Origin: Paenibacillus artemisiicola
GTDB taxonomy: Bacteria; Bacillota; Bacilli; Paenibacillales; Paenibacillaceae
DNA: 61,586 bases
Direction: 5' to 3'
NCBI RefSeq assembly: GCF_017652985.1
Contig: NZ_JAGGDJ010000035.1
Location: forward strand, 1 to 61,586
Shown here: piece after piece, positions 49,295 through 57,339 of the stretch
Numbering within the stretch: the stretch's first letter is position 1
How the letters are laid out: every line of letters begins with the position of its first letter
Program-made: the position numbers and the translations under genes
The notes under the pieces: model-generated
Databases searched by the model: none
Seen by the model: the letters and a program-made list of their open reading frames with translations, nothing else
What the model was told of the DNA's origin: nothing

Positions 49295-49690
49295 ATGGCA
49301 AAACCAAAGAAAGTGGTTCGTACAAAACGCCGTGACCGTAAAAACATCGACTCCGGCGTCGCGCACATCCGCTCGACGTTCAACAACACGATCGTAACGA
49401 TTACCGATCCGCACGGCAACGCGATTTCTTGGGCAAGCTCGGGTAACCTCGGCTTCAAAGGTTCCCGTAAGAGCACGCCTTACGCAGCGCAAATGGCTGC
49501 CGAGTCCGCAGCGAAAGCCGCAATGGAACACGGCATGAAGACGGTCGAAGTTATGGTTAAAGGCCCAGGCGCAGGCCGCGAAGCAGCGATCCGCTCGCTG
49601 CAAGCAGCAGGTCTGGAAGTCAACCTCATTAAAGACGTAACGCCGGTTCCGCATAACGGATGCCGCCCGCCTAAACGTCGTCGCGTATAG
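49295..49690 (+). CDS. rpsK: 30S ribosomal protein S11
   Basis: 131 aa, platform protein at the E site. HIRSTFNNTIVTITDPHGN and the PHNGCRPPKRRRV C-terminus are conserved. RBS AAGGGGGG. Confidence 0.98.
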   Translation: MAKPKKVVRTKRRDRKNIDSGVAHIRSTFNNTIVTITDPHGNAISWASSGNLGFKGSRKSTPYAAQMAAESAAKAAMEHGMKTVEVMVKGPGAGREAAIRSLQAAGLEVNLIKDVTPVPHNGCRPPKRRRV

Positions 49691-49819
49691 TTTCCAAACT
49701 TTGTGGTATCAAATTACTGCAACTTGTGAATAATGGTTGTGAAGGTTTGCCATACTACATGATTTGACTGCATACGCGATAATGGTAACGGAGCGACGTT
49801 TTGAGGGAGGGTACTATTA

Positions 49820-50764
49820 GTGATTGAGATCGAAAAGCCGAAAATCGAATCCGTAGAGTTGAACGAGGATGGCACATACGGACGTTTCGTTGTTGAACCG
49901 CTGGAACGCGGGTATGGTGCGACGCTCGGGAATTCCCTTCGGAGAATCCTGCTGTCGTCGCTACCCGGCGCAGCCGTAACTTCCGTTCAGATCGACGGCG
50001 TACTTCACGAGTTCTCTACGGTTCCAGGTGTGATGGAAGACGTGACGGAAATCATCCTGAACCTCAAAGGCCTTTCGCTGAAGATTCATTCCGACGAAGA
50101 GAAGGTCTTGGAGATTGACGCGGAGGGTGAAGGCAACGTTACGGCTGGCGATATTCGCGCAGACAGCGATGTCGAGATTTTAAGCCCAGATCTTCATATC
50201 GCGACGCTGGCCTCCGGTGCACGGCTCCATATGCGGGTATTTGCGAATCGCGGACGCGGTTATGTGCAAGCAGATCGCAACAAACGGGAAGATCAGCCGA
50301 TCGGCGTGATCCCCGTGGATTCGATCTACACACCGATTACCCGTGTTAACTACACGGTTGAGAACACTCGGGTTGGTCAAGTGACGAACTACGACAAACT
50401 CACACTTGAAGTTTGGACCGACGGAAGCATTCGTCCGGAAGAGGCGGTTAGCCTCGGCGCCAAAATTTTGACGGAGCATCTCGACCTGTTCGTCGGTCTG
50501 ACCGACGAAGCGAAAGATGCCGAGATCATGGTGGAAAAAGAAGAAGACAAAAAAGAGAAAGTACTCGAGATGACGATCGAAGAGCTCGATCTCTCGGTAC
50601 GTTCTTATAACTGTCTGAAACGTGCGGGAATCAATACCGTTCAAGAGCTGATCACGAAAACGGAAGAAGACATGATGAAAGTCCGTAACCTCGGACGCAA
50701 GTCTTTGGAAGAAGTTCAGGAGAAGCTGGAAGAACTCGGTCTTGGCCTTCGCATGGAGGAATAG
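49820..50764 (+). CDS. rpoA: DNA-directed RNA polymerase subunit alpha
   Basis: 314 aa, GTG start with RBS GAGGGAGGG. N-terminal assembly domain (1-228; LERGYGATLGNSLRRILLSS), linker, and C-terminal domain (from about 245) with two helix-hairpin-helix motifs (VRSYNCLKRAGINTVQEL, VRNLGRKSLEEV) that contacts UP elements and activators. The 129-nt spacer before it is AT-richer; I could not identify a clean promoter there. Confidence 0.98.
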   Translation: MIEIEKPKIESVELNEDGTYGRFVVEPLERGYGATLGNSLRRILLSSLPGAAVTSVQIDGVLHEFSTVPGVMEDVTEIILNLKGLSLKIHSDEEKVLEIDAEGEGNVTAGDIRADSDVEILSPDLHIATLASGARLHMRVFANRGRGYVQADRNKREDQPIGVIPVDSIYTPITRVNYTVENTRVGQVTNYDKLTLEVWTDGSIRPEEAVSLGAKILTEHLDLFVGLTDEAKDAEIMVEKEEDKKEKVLEMTIEELDLSVRSYNCLKRAGINTVQELITKTEEDMMKVRNLGRKSLEEVQEKLEELGLGLRMEE

Positions 50765-50814
50765 AACGCAGCACAGACTAAGGTCGTCAGACTGTTTTAA
50801 GGAGGGGAATTTCG

Positions 50815-51183
50815 ATGGCATATTCCAAACTGAGCCGTGACGCTAGCTCCCGGAAAGCACTGTTCCGCGATCTCGTCACCGACTTGTTCTTGTATGAGCG
50901 TATCCAAACGACGGAGGCGAAAGCGAAAGAGCTTCGTCCGATCGCGGAGAAGCTGATCACGCTGGCGAAACGCGGCGATCTGCACGCACGTCGCCAAGTG
51001 GCAGCTTTCGTGCGTCGCGAGTCCGTTGCAGCAGGTGAGCAGGATGCAATCCAAAAATTGTTCTCCGAGCTTGCTACCCGTTACTCGGAACGTCCGGGCG
51101 GATATACGCGCATTATGAAGCTGGGTCCTCGTCGCGGTGACGCGGCGCCAATGGTTTACTTGGAACTGGTAGATCGCGCGTAG
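50815..51183 (+). CDS. rplQ: 50S ribosomal protein L17
   Basis: 122 aa, MAYSKLSRDASSRKALFRD start. RBS AAGGAGGGG. Last gene of the S10-spc-alpha cluster. In B. subtilis the ECF transporter genes follow here; they are absent. Confidence 0.97.
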   Translation: MAYSKLSRDASSRKALFRDLVTDLFLYERIQTTEAKAKELRPIAEKLITLAKRGDLHARRQVAAFVRRESVAAGEQDAIQKLFSELATRYSERPGGYTRIMKLGPRRGDAAPMVYLELVDRA

Positions 51184-51189
51184 CAAACG

Positions 51190-51219
51190 AAGGGTGGACC
51201 TTGCGGCCACCTTTTTTTG
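51190..51219 (+). terminator. Terminator of the S10-spc-alpha superoperon
   Basis: GGTGG ... CCACC stem extended by A-T pairs, followed by TTTTTTT, seven nt after rplQ. Confidence 0.88.
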
Positions 51220-51258
51220 TTGCCCGCGAGGGACGTTCGGCGCTGGGGAGGGGATGAC

Positions 51259-51999
51259 ATGCGCAATATTCGAATGACGATCAGCTATGACGGATCGACG
51301 TATTACGGCTTCCAAACGCAGCCGAAAGGCAATACCGTACAGGATGTGTTGGAAGAGGCGATACGCGTCCTGACGGGCGAGGAAGCCACCATTACGGCTT
51401 CCGGACGGACGGATGCGGGCGTGCATGCCCGCGGGCAGGTGATCAATTTCGAAACCGCCTCCCCCATCCCGGTCGAGCGTTGGGCGCTTGCCCTGAACTC
51501 CAGGCTGCCGGACGACATCGTCGTGCTGCAGGCGGAAGAAGTGCCGCTTAACTTTCACGCCTCATACCACGCCAAACGGAAAACGTATCGCTACGGCATC
51601 GATACGACCAAGTTCGGCGACGTGTTCGAACGGCGCTATCGGTTGCATGTTCCGCTGCCGCTGCGGCTCGAAGAGATGCGGCGCGCGATCGCGCATCTGA
51701 AGGGGAAGCACGACTTCACTTCGTTCGCCTCGACGAGATCGGCGAAGTCTTCGCATGTACGGACCATCCTGGATGCGCGGATCGAGGCAAGCGAAGGGAA
51801 GCTGGATATTTTCCTGACCGGGGATGGATTCTTGTACAACATGGTCCGGATCGTCGTCGGAACGTTAATGTGGGTCGGCGAAGGCAAACTGACCGCCAAA
51901 GACGTCAAGCGGATCCTGGAGGCAAAGGAAAGATCGGCCGCAGGGCCGACGGCGATGGCGCATGGGTTAATGCTGTGGGAGGTTCAGTACGACGATTGA
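51259..51999 (+). CDS. truA: tRNA pseudouridine(38-40) synthase TruA
   Basis: 246 aa. The catalytic aspartate lies in ASGRTDAGVHARGQV (about residue 52). ATG 51259 (MRNIRMTISYDG) with RBS GGGAGGGGATG; an in-frame ATG at 51217 overlaps the rplQ terminator. It stands alone between rplQ and the rplM promoter. Confidence 0.95.
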   Translation: MRNIRMTISYDGSTYYGFQTQPKGNTVQDVLEEAIRVLTGEEATITASGRTDAGVHARGQVINFETASPIPVERWALALNSRLPDDIVVLQAEEVPLNFHASYHAKRKTYRYGIDTTKFGDVFERRYRLHVPLPLRLEEMRRAIAHLKGKHDFTSFASTRSAKSSHVRTILDARIEASEGKLDIFLTGDGFLYNMVRIVVGTLMWVGEGKLTAKDVKRILEAKERSAAGPTAMAHGLMLWEVQYDD

Positions 52000-52041
52000 A
52001 AATTTTCCACGGCTGGACGCCGTCTCCAACCAAGAAATAGC

Positions 52042-52070
52042 TTGCACTTGCTAGGCCATTGTAGTAGAAT
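52042..52070 (+). promoter_or_regulatory. SigA-type promoter of rplM-rpsI
   Basis: TTGCAC (52042-52047), 17-bp spacer, TAGAAT (52065-52070). It gives a leader of about 145 nt. Confidence 0.8.
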
Positions 52071-52077
52071 ATAACTT

Positions 52078-52160
52078 GTGCTTTCTTAGTGGCTCTCCCA
52101 CAGCCCCGGCTAAGAATGGCCGCAAACGCAGTGCTAACCTAAGGAATTGAAACCGGTAAA
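52078..52160 (+). promoter_or_regulatory. Probable L13 ribosomal protein leader
   Basis: TCTTAG and CTAAGA pair around CCCACAGCCCC, with GTGC/GCAC-type closing pairs, in the rplM leader. Position and size fit the L13 leader of Firmicutes. I have not checked the consensus, so the assignment rests on context plus a plausible fold. Confidence 0.6.
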
Positions 52161-52221
52161 ACGGTCTTGAAACGTGATACATGAACAAATGATGGTTTGA
52201 AATGAAGAGGGAGGATCTTCC

Positions 52222-52659
52222 ATGCGCACTACCTATATGGCTAAGCCAAATGAAGTTGAACGCAAATGGTACGTCATCGACGCAGAAGGCAAAACGCTTG
52301 GTCGTCTGGCGAGCGAAGCCGCTAGCATCATCCGCGGCAAACACAAACCGCAATTTACTCCGCATGTGGACACGGGCGATTTCGTCGTGATCATCAATGC
52401 CGAGAAAATTCACCTGACCGGCAAAAAACTGCAAAACAAAATGTACTACCGCCACTCCTTGTATGCAGGCGGCTTGAAAGTGACTCCTGCGCAAGACATG
52501 ATTAAGAACAAACCGGAGCAAGTGCTGGAGCAAGCAATCCACGGCATGCTGCCGAAGAACCGTCTGGGCGACAAAATGAAGCTGAAGCTGAAAGTGTACG
52601 CCGGCGCAGAACACCCACATCAAGCACAAAATCCAGAAGTTTACGAACTTCGCGGGTAA
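52222..52659 (+). CDS. rplM: 50S ribosomal protein L13
   Basis: 145 aa, early 50S-assembly protein. MRTTYMAKPNEVERKW start; the HVDTGDFVVIINAEKI core is conserved. RBS GAGGGAGGA. 19 nt before rpsI. Confidence 0.98.
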   Translation: MRTTYMAKPNEVERKWYVIDAEGKTLGRLASEAASIIRGKHKPQFTPHVDTGDFVVIINAEKIHLTGKKLQNKMYYRHSLYAGGLKVTPAQDMIKNKPEQVLEQAIHGMLPKNRLGDKMKLKLKVYAGAEHPHQAQNPEVYELRG

Positions 52660-52678
52660 ATAGAGGGAGGACAGTTTC

Positions 52679-53071
52679 ATGGCACAAGTTCAATACTATG
52701 GAACCGGTCGTCGTAAACACTCCGTAGCACGTGTACGTCTCGTGCCGGGTGAAGGACGAATCATTATCAACAAACGTGATCTGAATGATTACTTCGGTCT
52801 GGAAACGCTGAAGCTGATCGTCAAACAACCGCTTGCGCTGACTGAAACGGCAAGCAAATACGACATCATCGTCATCGCTAACGGCGGCGGCATCTCCGGT
52901 CAAGCCGGCGCGATCCGTCACGGGATCTCCCGCGCGCTGTTGAAAGCAGATCCGGAGTTCCGTCCGGCGCTGAAGCGTGCAGGTTTCCTGACGCGTGACC
53001 CGCGTATGAAGGAACGGAAGAAATACGGCTTGAAAGCCGCTCGTCGCGCGCCACAATTCTCGAAACGTTAA
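52679..53071 (+). CDS. rpsI: 30S ribosomal protein S9
   Basis: 130 aa. GTGRRKHSVARVRLVPG start and the basic C-terminal AARRAPQFSKR tail that touches P-site tRNA. RBS GAGGGAGGA. Confidence 0.98.
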   Translation: MAQVQYYGTGRRKHSVARVRLVPGEGRIIINKRDLNDYFGLETLKLIVKQPLALTETASKYDIIVIANGGGISGQAGAIRHGISRALLKADPEFRPALKRAGFLTRDPRMKERKKYGLKAARRAPQFSKR

Positions 53072-53081
53072 TCATTTCATC

Positions 53082-53118
53082 AAAATGCCTTCCCTGCTCT
53101 ACAGGGGAGGCATTTTTT
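53082..53118 (+). terminator. Terminator of rplM-rpsI
   Basis: AAAATGCCT-TCCCTG pairs with CAGGGGAGGCATTTT, followed by further T residues. Strong stem of about 14 pairs. Confidence 0.92.
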
Positions 53119-53142
53119 CATGAAAATGGCGTAATTCGGACA

Positions 53143-53171
53143 TTGAACATTATGCCTAGTGGACGTATAAT
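53143..53171 (+). promoter_or_regulatory. SigA-type promoter of cysH-sat
   Basis: TTGAAC (53143-53148), 17-bp spacer, perfect TATAAT (53166-53171). Immediately downstream is ACTTGGAATTCG (53189-53200), which resembles the TGGAATT core I recall for CymR sites, but the match is partial. No S-box is present. Confidence 0.82.
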
Positions 53172-53220
53172 CTAATGTAGATAAAATTACTTGGAATTCG
53201 CATAACGGAGGGACTCATCC

Positions 53221-53913
53221 ATGAACCTTTTCGAAAAAGAAGCGTTGATCAAGCAAAAGGAAGTTGAGCTGGAAACCGCGACGCCCCAAGACATTTTGAA
53301 ATTCGCGGTCGAGACGTTCCCGAACCTTACGTTCGCCTGCAGTTTCGGCGCGGAAGATGTCGTTCTGGTGGATATGCTGCAAAAAATCAGTCCGAAAACG
53401 GACATTTTCTACCTCGATACGGATTTCCATTTTAAAGAGACCTACGAAACCCGCGATAAAATGGCCGAAATTTACGGTCTTGAATTCGTACAGGTCAAAC
53501 CGGCCATCACGCCGGAAGAACAAGCGGCTCAATTCGGCGAAGAGCTGTGGAAGACGAGCGCGAACGAATGCTGCAATATTCGCAAAGTTCAACCGCTGAC
53601 GCAAATCCTGTCCAAGTACGAAGCTTGGATTACAGGCATCCGCCGCGACCAAGCGCCGACGCGCGCCAACGCGAAGAAAATCGAATACGATACGAAATTC
53701 GGACTGGTCAAATTCAATCCGATCGCGGACTGGACGTCCGAGGACGTGTGGAACTACATCCGCGAGAACAACGTGTACTACAACCCGCTGCACGACAACA
53801 ACTATCCGAGCATCGGCTGCGAGTACTGCACGCGCCAGGTCATGCCGGGCGAAGATCCGCGTGCCGGACGTTGGGCAGGCCAAGAGAAGACGGAATGCGG
53901 ATTGCATAAATAA
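53221..53913 (+). CDS. cysH: Adenylyl-sulfate (APS/PAPS) reductase
   Basis: 230 aa. Reduces activated sulfate to sulfite with thioredoxin. The cysteine pairs that hold a [4Fe-4S] cluster in APS-type reductases are present: CC in NECCNIRKVQPL and CEYC about 84 residues later; the catalytic Cys is in the terminal ECGLHK. This points to an APS-using enzyme, which fits the absence of an APS kinase (cysC) beside it. P-loop-like SFGAEDVVLVD near residue 41. RBS GGAGGGA. Followed by sat. Confidence 0.94.
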   Translation: MNLFEKEALIKQKEVELETATPQDILKFAVETFPNLTFACSFGAEDVVLVDMLQKISPKTDIFYLDTDFHFKETYETRDKMAEIYGLEFVQVKPAITPEEQAAQFGEELWKTSANECCNIRKVQPLTQILSKYEAWITGIRRDQAPTRANAKKIEYDTKFGLVKFNPIADWTSEDVWNYIRENNVYYNPLHDNNYPSIGCEYCTRQVMPGEDPRAGRWAGQEKTECGLHK

Positions 53914-53973
53914 ACCGGCGCCTATCCGGAAACACCCGGTACCCGAATAAATCTTAGGAGGCACTTGCATACC

Positions 53974-55137
53974 ATGACCAGCATCAACCCGCATGGCGGC
54001 GTACTCGTCAACCGAATCGCAACCGGAGCCGAACGCGAAACTTTGCTTTCCGAAGCGGCATCGCTTTCCAGCATTATCGTCAATACGTGGACCATTTCCG
54101 ACCTGGATCTCATCGGGGTCGGGGCGTTCTCCCCGCTGACGGGCTTTATGAACGAGGAAGATTACCGCTCGGTCGTAGAACGCATGCGCCTGGCAAACGG
54201 CACGGTATGGAGCATTCCGATCACGCTGGCCGTCGAAGAGGCGAAAGCAGCGGAGCTTTCCGTCGGACAGCGCGCCGCGCTTGTCGGCGAAGACGGCGTC
54301 GTCTACGCCACGATCGATATCGCGAGCATCTATGGCGTGGATCAGAAGCACGAAGCGGTTAACGTCTTCAAGACCGATGACCTGGCTCACCCGGGTGTCG
54401 CGAAGCTGTTCGCGCGTCCTTCCACATACGTGGGCGGCTCCATCACGGTGCTGAACCGTCCGGTGCCGGAGAAATTCAACGAGTTTTATTTCGAACCGGC
54501 CGAGACGCGCCGCATCTTCGCGGAGAAGGGCTGGCGCACGGTCGTTGGTTTCCAAACGCGCAACCCGGTTCACCGCGCGCACGAGTACATTCAGAAATGC
54601 GCTATGGAAATCGTAGACGCGCTGTTTCTAAACCCGCTGGTCGGCGAGACCAAGTCCGATGACGTACCGGCGAACGTGCGCATGAAGAGCTACATCGCGC
54701 TGCTGGAGAACTACTATCCGGCCGATCGCACATTCCTGGGCGTCTTCCCGGCCGCGATGCGCTATGCGGGGCCTCGCGAAGCGATTTTCCACGCCATGGT
54801 CCGCAAAAACTACGGCTGCACGCACTTCATCGTCGGACGCGACCACGCGGGCGTCGGCGACTACTATGGCACATATGAAGCGCAAGAGCTGCTCCGTTCG
54901 TTTCCGCTCGAAGAGCTCGGCATCACGCCGCTGTATTTCGAACACAGCTTCTTCTGCACGAAGTGCGGCAACATGGCGTCGAGCAAGACTTGCCCGCACG
55001 GCAAGGAAGATCATCTGACGCTGTCCGGCACGAAGGTCCGCGCGCTGCTGCGTGACGGCGTGTGCCCGCCGCCGGAGTTCTCGCGTCCGGAAGTCGCCAA
55101 AATTTTGATCGAGGGCATGTCCGGCCAGCCGGTATAA
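53974..55137 (+). CDS. sat: Sulfate adenylyltransferase (ATP sulfurylase)
   Basis: 387 aa. It forms APS from ATP and sulfate, the substrate of CysH next door. QTRNPVHRAHE (ATP-binding motif) near residue 195 and GRDHAGVGDYYG are intact; CTKCGNMASSKTC is a cysteine-containing loop seen in this family. ATG 53974 (MTSINPHGG) with RBS AGGAGG; an in-frame TTG at 53965 is too close to the RBS. It lies 60 nt after cysH. Confidence 0.95.
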   Translation: MTSINPHGGVLVNRIATGAERETLLSEAASLSSIIVNTWTISDLDLIGVGAFSPLTGFMNEEDYRSVVERMRLANGTVWSIPITLAVEEAKAAELSVGQRAALVGEDGVVYATIDIASIYGVDQKHEAVNVFKTDDLAHPGVAKLFARPSTYVGGSITVLNRPVPEKFNEFYFEPAETRRIFAEKGWRTVVGFQTRNPVHRAHEYIQKCAMEIVDALFLNPLVGETKSDDVPANVRMKSYIALLENYYPADRTFLGVFPAAMRYAGPREAIFHAMVRKNYGCTHFIVGRDHAGVGDYYGTYEAQELLRSFPLEELGITPLYFEHSFFCTKCGNMASSKTCPHGKEDHLTLSGTKVRALLRDGVCPPPEFSRPEVAKILIEGMSGQPV

Positions 55138-55245
55138 TTCCCCTCGGGATGTCCGCATAAGTAGCCGCCTCGTCCCATAGGATGATAAAGAAGCAGGACA
55201 GCCTCCTGCGCGAATCATCGGATGGAGATTGGGGTGGCTTTTTGC

Positions 55246-56052
55246 ATGCGCGGAGTTCGAAATCGGTTTGTGGTATGGATCTCGTACCGGGGGGCCGTTC
55301 GGGTCGGCCTTGGCCTTGCGGCGGTGCTGCTAACGATCGTCTTGCTGACGCAGGAGGTGCCAGCCACGCGGACGTGGACGTACTGGACGCTGCCGCTGTC
55401 CGGCAAGGTCATTGCGATCGATGCGGGGCACGGCGGAGTGGACGGCGGGGCGGTCAGCAAGCAAGGGCTGGTGGAGAAGGATTTGAACCTTGCGATCGCG
55501 CTGCAGCTCCGGGATTTTCTGCAGCAAGCCGGCGCCATCGTCGTTATGACGCGGGAAGGGGACTACGATCTCGCGAATGAAGGCACGGCCAAGATCAGCA
55601 AGCGCAAGACGGAGGATCTCATCCAACGCGCCCAATTCGTGAAAGACAAGCATGCCTCGCTGCTGCTCAGCATTCACATGAACAGCATTCCTTCGCCGAA
55701 GTGGTCGGGGGCGCAGACGTTCTTCTACCCGAATCAGCCGGAGAACGCGGTACTGGCCTCTCTCATTCAAGACGAAATCCGCCGCAATCTCGGCAACACG
55801 GAGCGCTTGGCCGCCACGGTCAATTCGATCTACCTGCTGAAAGCGATGGATAAGGTGCCGAGCGCGCTGGTGGAGGTCGGATTTCTGTCCAATCCCGGCG
55901 AAGCGCAGCGGCTGGCGGACGCGAACTACCAGAAACAGGTCGCGGCGTCGATTTATCAAGGCGTGCTGCGGTTTACGGCGGGGGAAAAATGGGGCACCGG
56001 AACGCCGGGCGCCGCCGCCGGCGACGCGGAAGGCGCCAAAGCCGTCCGCTAA
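55246..56052 (+). CDS. cwlD: N-acetylmuramoyl-L-alanine amidase CwlD
   Basis: 268 aa. One N-terminal membrane or signal segment (about 15-35), then an Amidase_3 domain with the zinc ligands in IAIDAGHGGVDGG (His), EKDLNLAIAL (Glu) and LLSIHMNS (His), and the catalytic Glu in ALVEVGFLSN. CwlD acts with PdaA to make muramic-delta-lactam in spore cortex. ATG 55246 with GGGGTGG RBS preferred; ATG 55222 is an alternative. The C-terminal 25 residues are Gly/Ala-rich. Confidence 0.93.
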   Translation: MRGVRNRFVVWISYRGAVRVGLGLAAVLLTIVLLTQEVPATRTWTYWTLPLSGKVIAIDAGHGGVDGGAVSKQGLVEKDLNLAIALQLRDFLQQAGAIVVMTREGDYDLANEGTAKISKRKTEDLIQRAQFVKDKHASLLLSIHMNSIPSPKWSGAQTFFYPNQPENAVLASLIQDEIRRNLGNTERLAATVNSIYLLKAMDKVPSALVEVGFLSNPGEAQRLADANYQKQVAASIYQGVLRFTAGEKWGTGTPGAAAGDAEGAKAVR

Positions 56053-56058
56053 CTCCGC

Positions 56059-56087
56059 TTGGAACGGTGGGGCCGTCTTGCTATAAT
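56059..56087 (+). promoter_or_regulatory. SigA-type promoter of salA
   Basis: TTGGAA (56059-56064), 17-bp spacer, perfect TATAAT (56082-56087), just after cwlD. Confidence 0.75.
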
Positions 56088-56129
56088 GGATGGAGCCAGT
56101 AAGCCAGGGACAAGAGGAGCGATTCTACC

Positions 56130-57239
56130 ATGATTACCCGCGAAGAAGCATTGAAGGCCGCCGAGTCTGCGGCGGCCGCCTATAGCGCGGAAGGCGCCAT
56201 TGCCTTCCGCGATGTCGTCGTGAAGGACCGGAACGTATCGATGACGGTCCTGGGAGGGGCTGCGAGCGCGGAGCGCGCGCTGGAAGCCGCGCTGCGCGAC
56301 GCGCTCGTCGCCGCCGGTGCCGAAACCGTGCACTTCCGGTTTCGGTCCGGCGAAGCCGCTCCGGCGGGCGCGCAGGGCGCCGCGCCCGTCGCGGGCGCTG
56401 CCGGCGGCGCGGGCGAGGCTGCGCCGCCGAAGGGCCAGGGCCCCGTACGCGGTCACGGGGCCGGGCTCGAGCACCCGCTGCTCGCCGCAGGCAGCGGGGT
56501 GCAGTTCATTGCCGTCGCCAGCGGCAAGGGCGGCGTCGGCAAGTCCACGGTGACCGTGAACCTCGCGGTCGCCTTGGCCCGCAGGGGCAAAAGGGTCGGC
56601 ATCATCGACGCCGACATTTACGGCTTCAGCGTACCGGACATGATGGGGATCGAGGAACGCCCGCAAATCGTGAACGAGCGGGTCATCCCCATCGAGAAAT
56701 TCGGCGTGCGCGTCATGTCCATGGGCTTTTTCGTCGAGGACAACGCGCCGATCGTTTGGCGCGGCCCGATGCTGGGCAAGATGCTGCGCAACTTCTTTGC
56801 CGAGATCGAGTGGGGCGAGTTGGATTACCTGCTGCTCGACCTGCCGCCGGGCACGGGCGATGTCGCTTTGGACGTGCACCAGCTGATTCCGCAGAGCAAA
56901 GAAATCATCGTCACCACGCCGCACGCGACTGCCGCGTTCGTCGCGGCTCGCGCGGGTGCCATGGCCATCAAGACGGAGCATGAAATACTCGGCGTCGTGG
57001 AGAACATGTCGTACTACATCAACAAAGACGGCGAGCATGATTACGTCTTCGGCCGAGGGGGAGGGGCAAGGCTGGCGGAATCGCTGAATGCCGAACTGCT
57101 TGCGCAAATACCGCTCGGAGCGCCGGACAACCATATTTCGGAGCCGGATTTTTCGCCGTCGGTGTACAAGGAAGATACCGCGACGGGCCGTCTCTACTTG
57201 GAAGTGGCCGATCGCGTCATCGCCAAATGCGAAGCTTGA
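56130..57239 (+). CDS. salA: Mrp/SalA-family P-loop ATPase
   Basis: 369 aa. N-terminal MIP18/DUF59-like domain (1-70), a low-complexity Ala/Gly/Pro linker (about 72-115), then an Mrp/NBP35 ATPase with deviant Walker A GKGGVGKST and DLPPGTGD. The C-terminal CxxC of iron-sulfur carrier Mrp proteins is replaced by YYINKDGEHD, so Fe-S binding through that site is unlikely. In B. subtilis SalA (same position after cwlD) represses scoC. Which role applies here is not clear from sequence. RBS GAGGAG. Confidence 0.9.
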   Translation: MITREEALKAAESAAAAYSAEGAIAFRDVVVKDRNVSMTVLGGAASAERALEAALRDALVAAGAETVHFRFRSGEAAPAGAQGAAPVAGAAGGAGEAAPPKGQGPVRGHGAGLEHPLLAAGSGVQFIAVASGKGGVGKSTVTVNLAVALARRGKRVGIIDADIYGFSVPDMMGIEERPQIVNERVIPIEKFGVRVMSMGFFVEDNAPIVWRGPMLGKMLRNFFAEIEWGELDYLLLDLPPGTGDVALDVHQLIPQSKEIIVTTPHATAAFVAARAGAMAIKTEHEILGVVENMSYYINKDGEHDYVFGRGGGARLAESLNAELLAQIPLGAPDNHISEPDFSPSVYKEDTATGRLYLEVADRVIAKCEA

Positions 57240-57253
57240 CGATATGGACATGA

Positions 57254-57296
57254 AAAAAGCCAACATCGCTCACGGAGTGAGGATGTTGGCTTTCCT
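57254..57296 (+). terminator. Bidirectional terminator between salA and gerD
   Basis: AAAGCCAACATC (57256-57267) pairs with GATGTTGGCTTT (57282-57293), twelve pairs, with an inner CTCAC/GTGAG stem. The minus strand has a run of six T; the plus strand has a weaker TTTCCTT. Serves both convergent genes. Confidence 0.9.
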
Positions 57297-57339
57297 TATT
57301 GATGGCGGACTATCGATGCTTCGACCTTCGATCGAATCG

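Noticed and set aside
53172..53220. S-box (SAM) riboswitch upstream of cysH
   Set aside because: Only 49 nt separate the -10 from the start codon, too little for an S-box, and no matching helices are seen.
55182..55580. 132-codon frame overlapping the start of cwlD
   Set aside because: It is the alternate frame of cwlD, whose amidase motifs are clear in the other frame.
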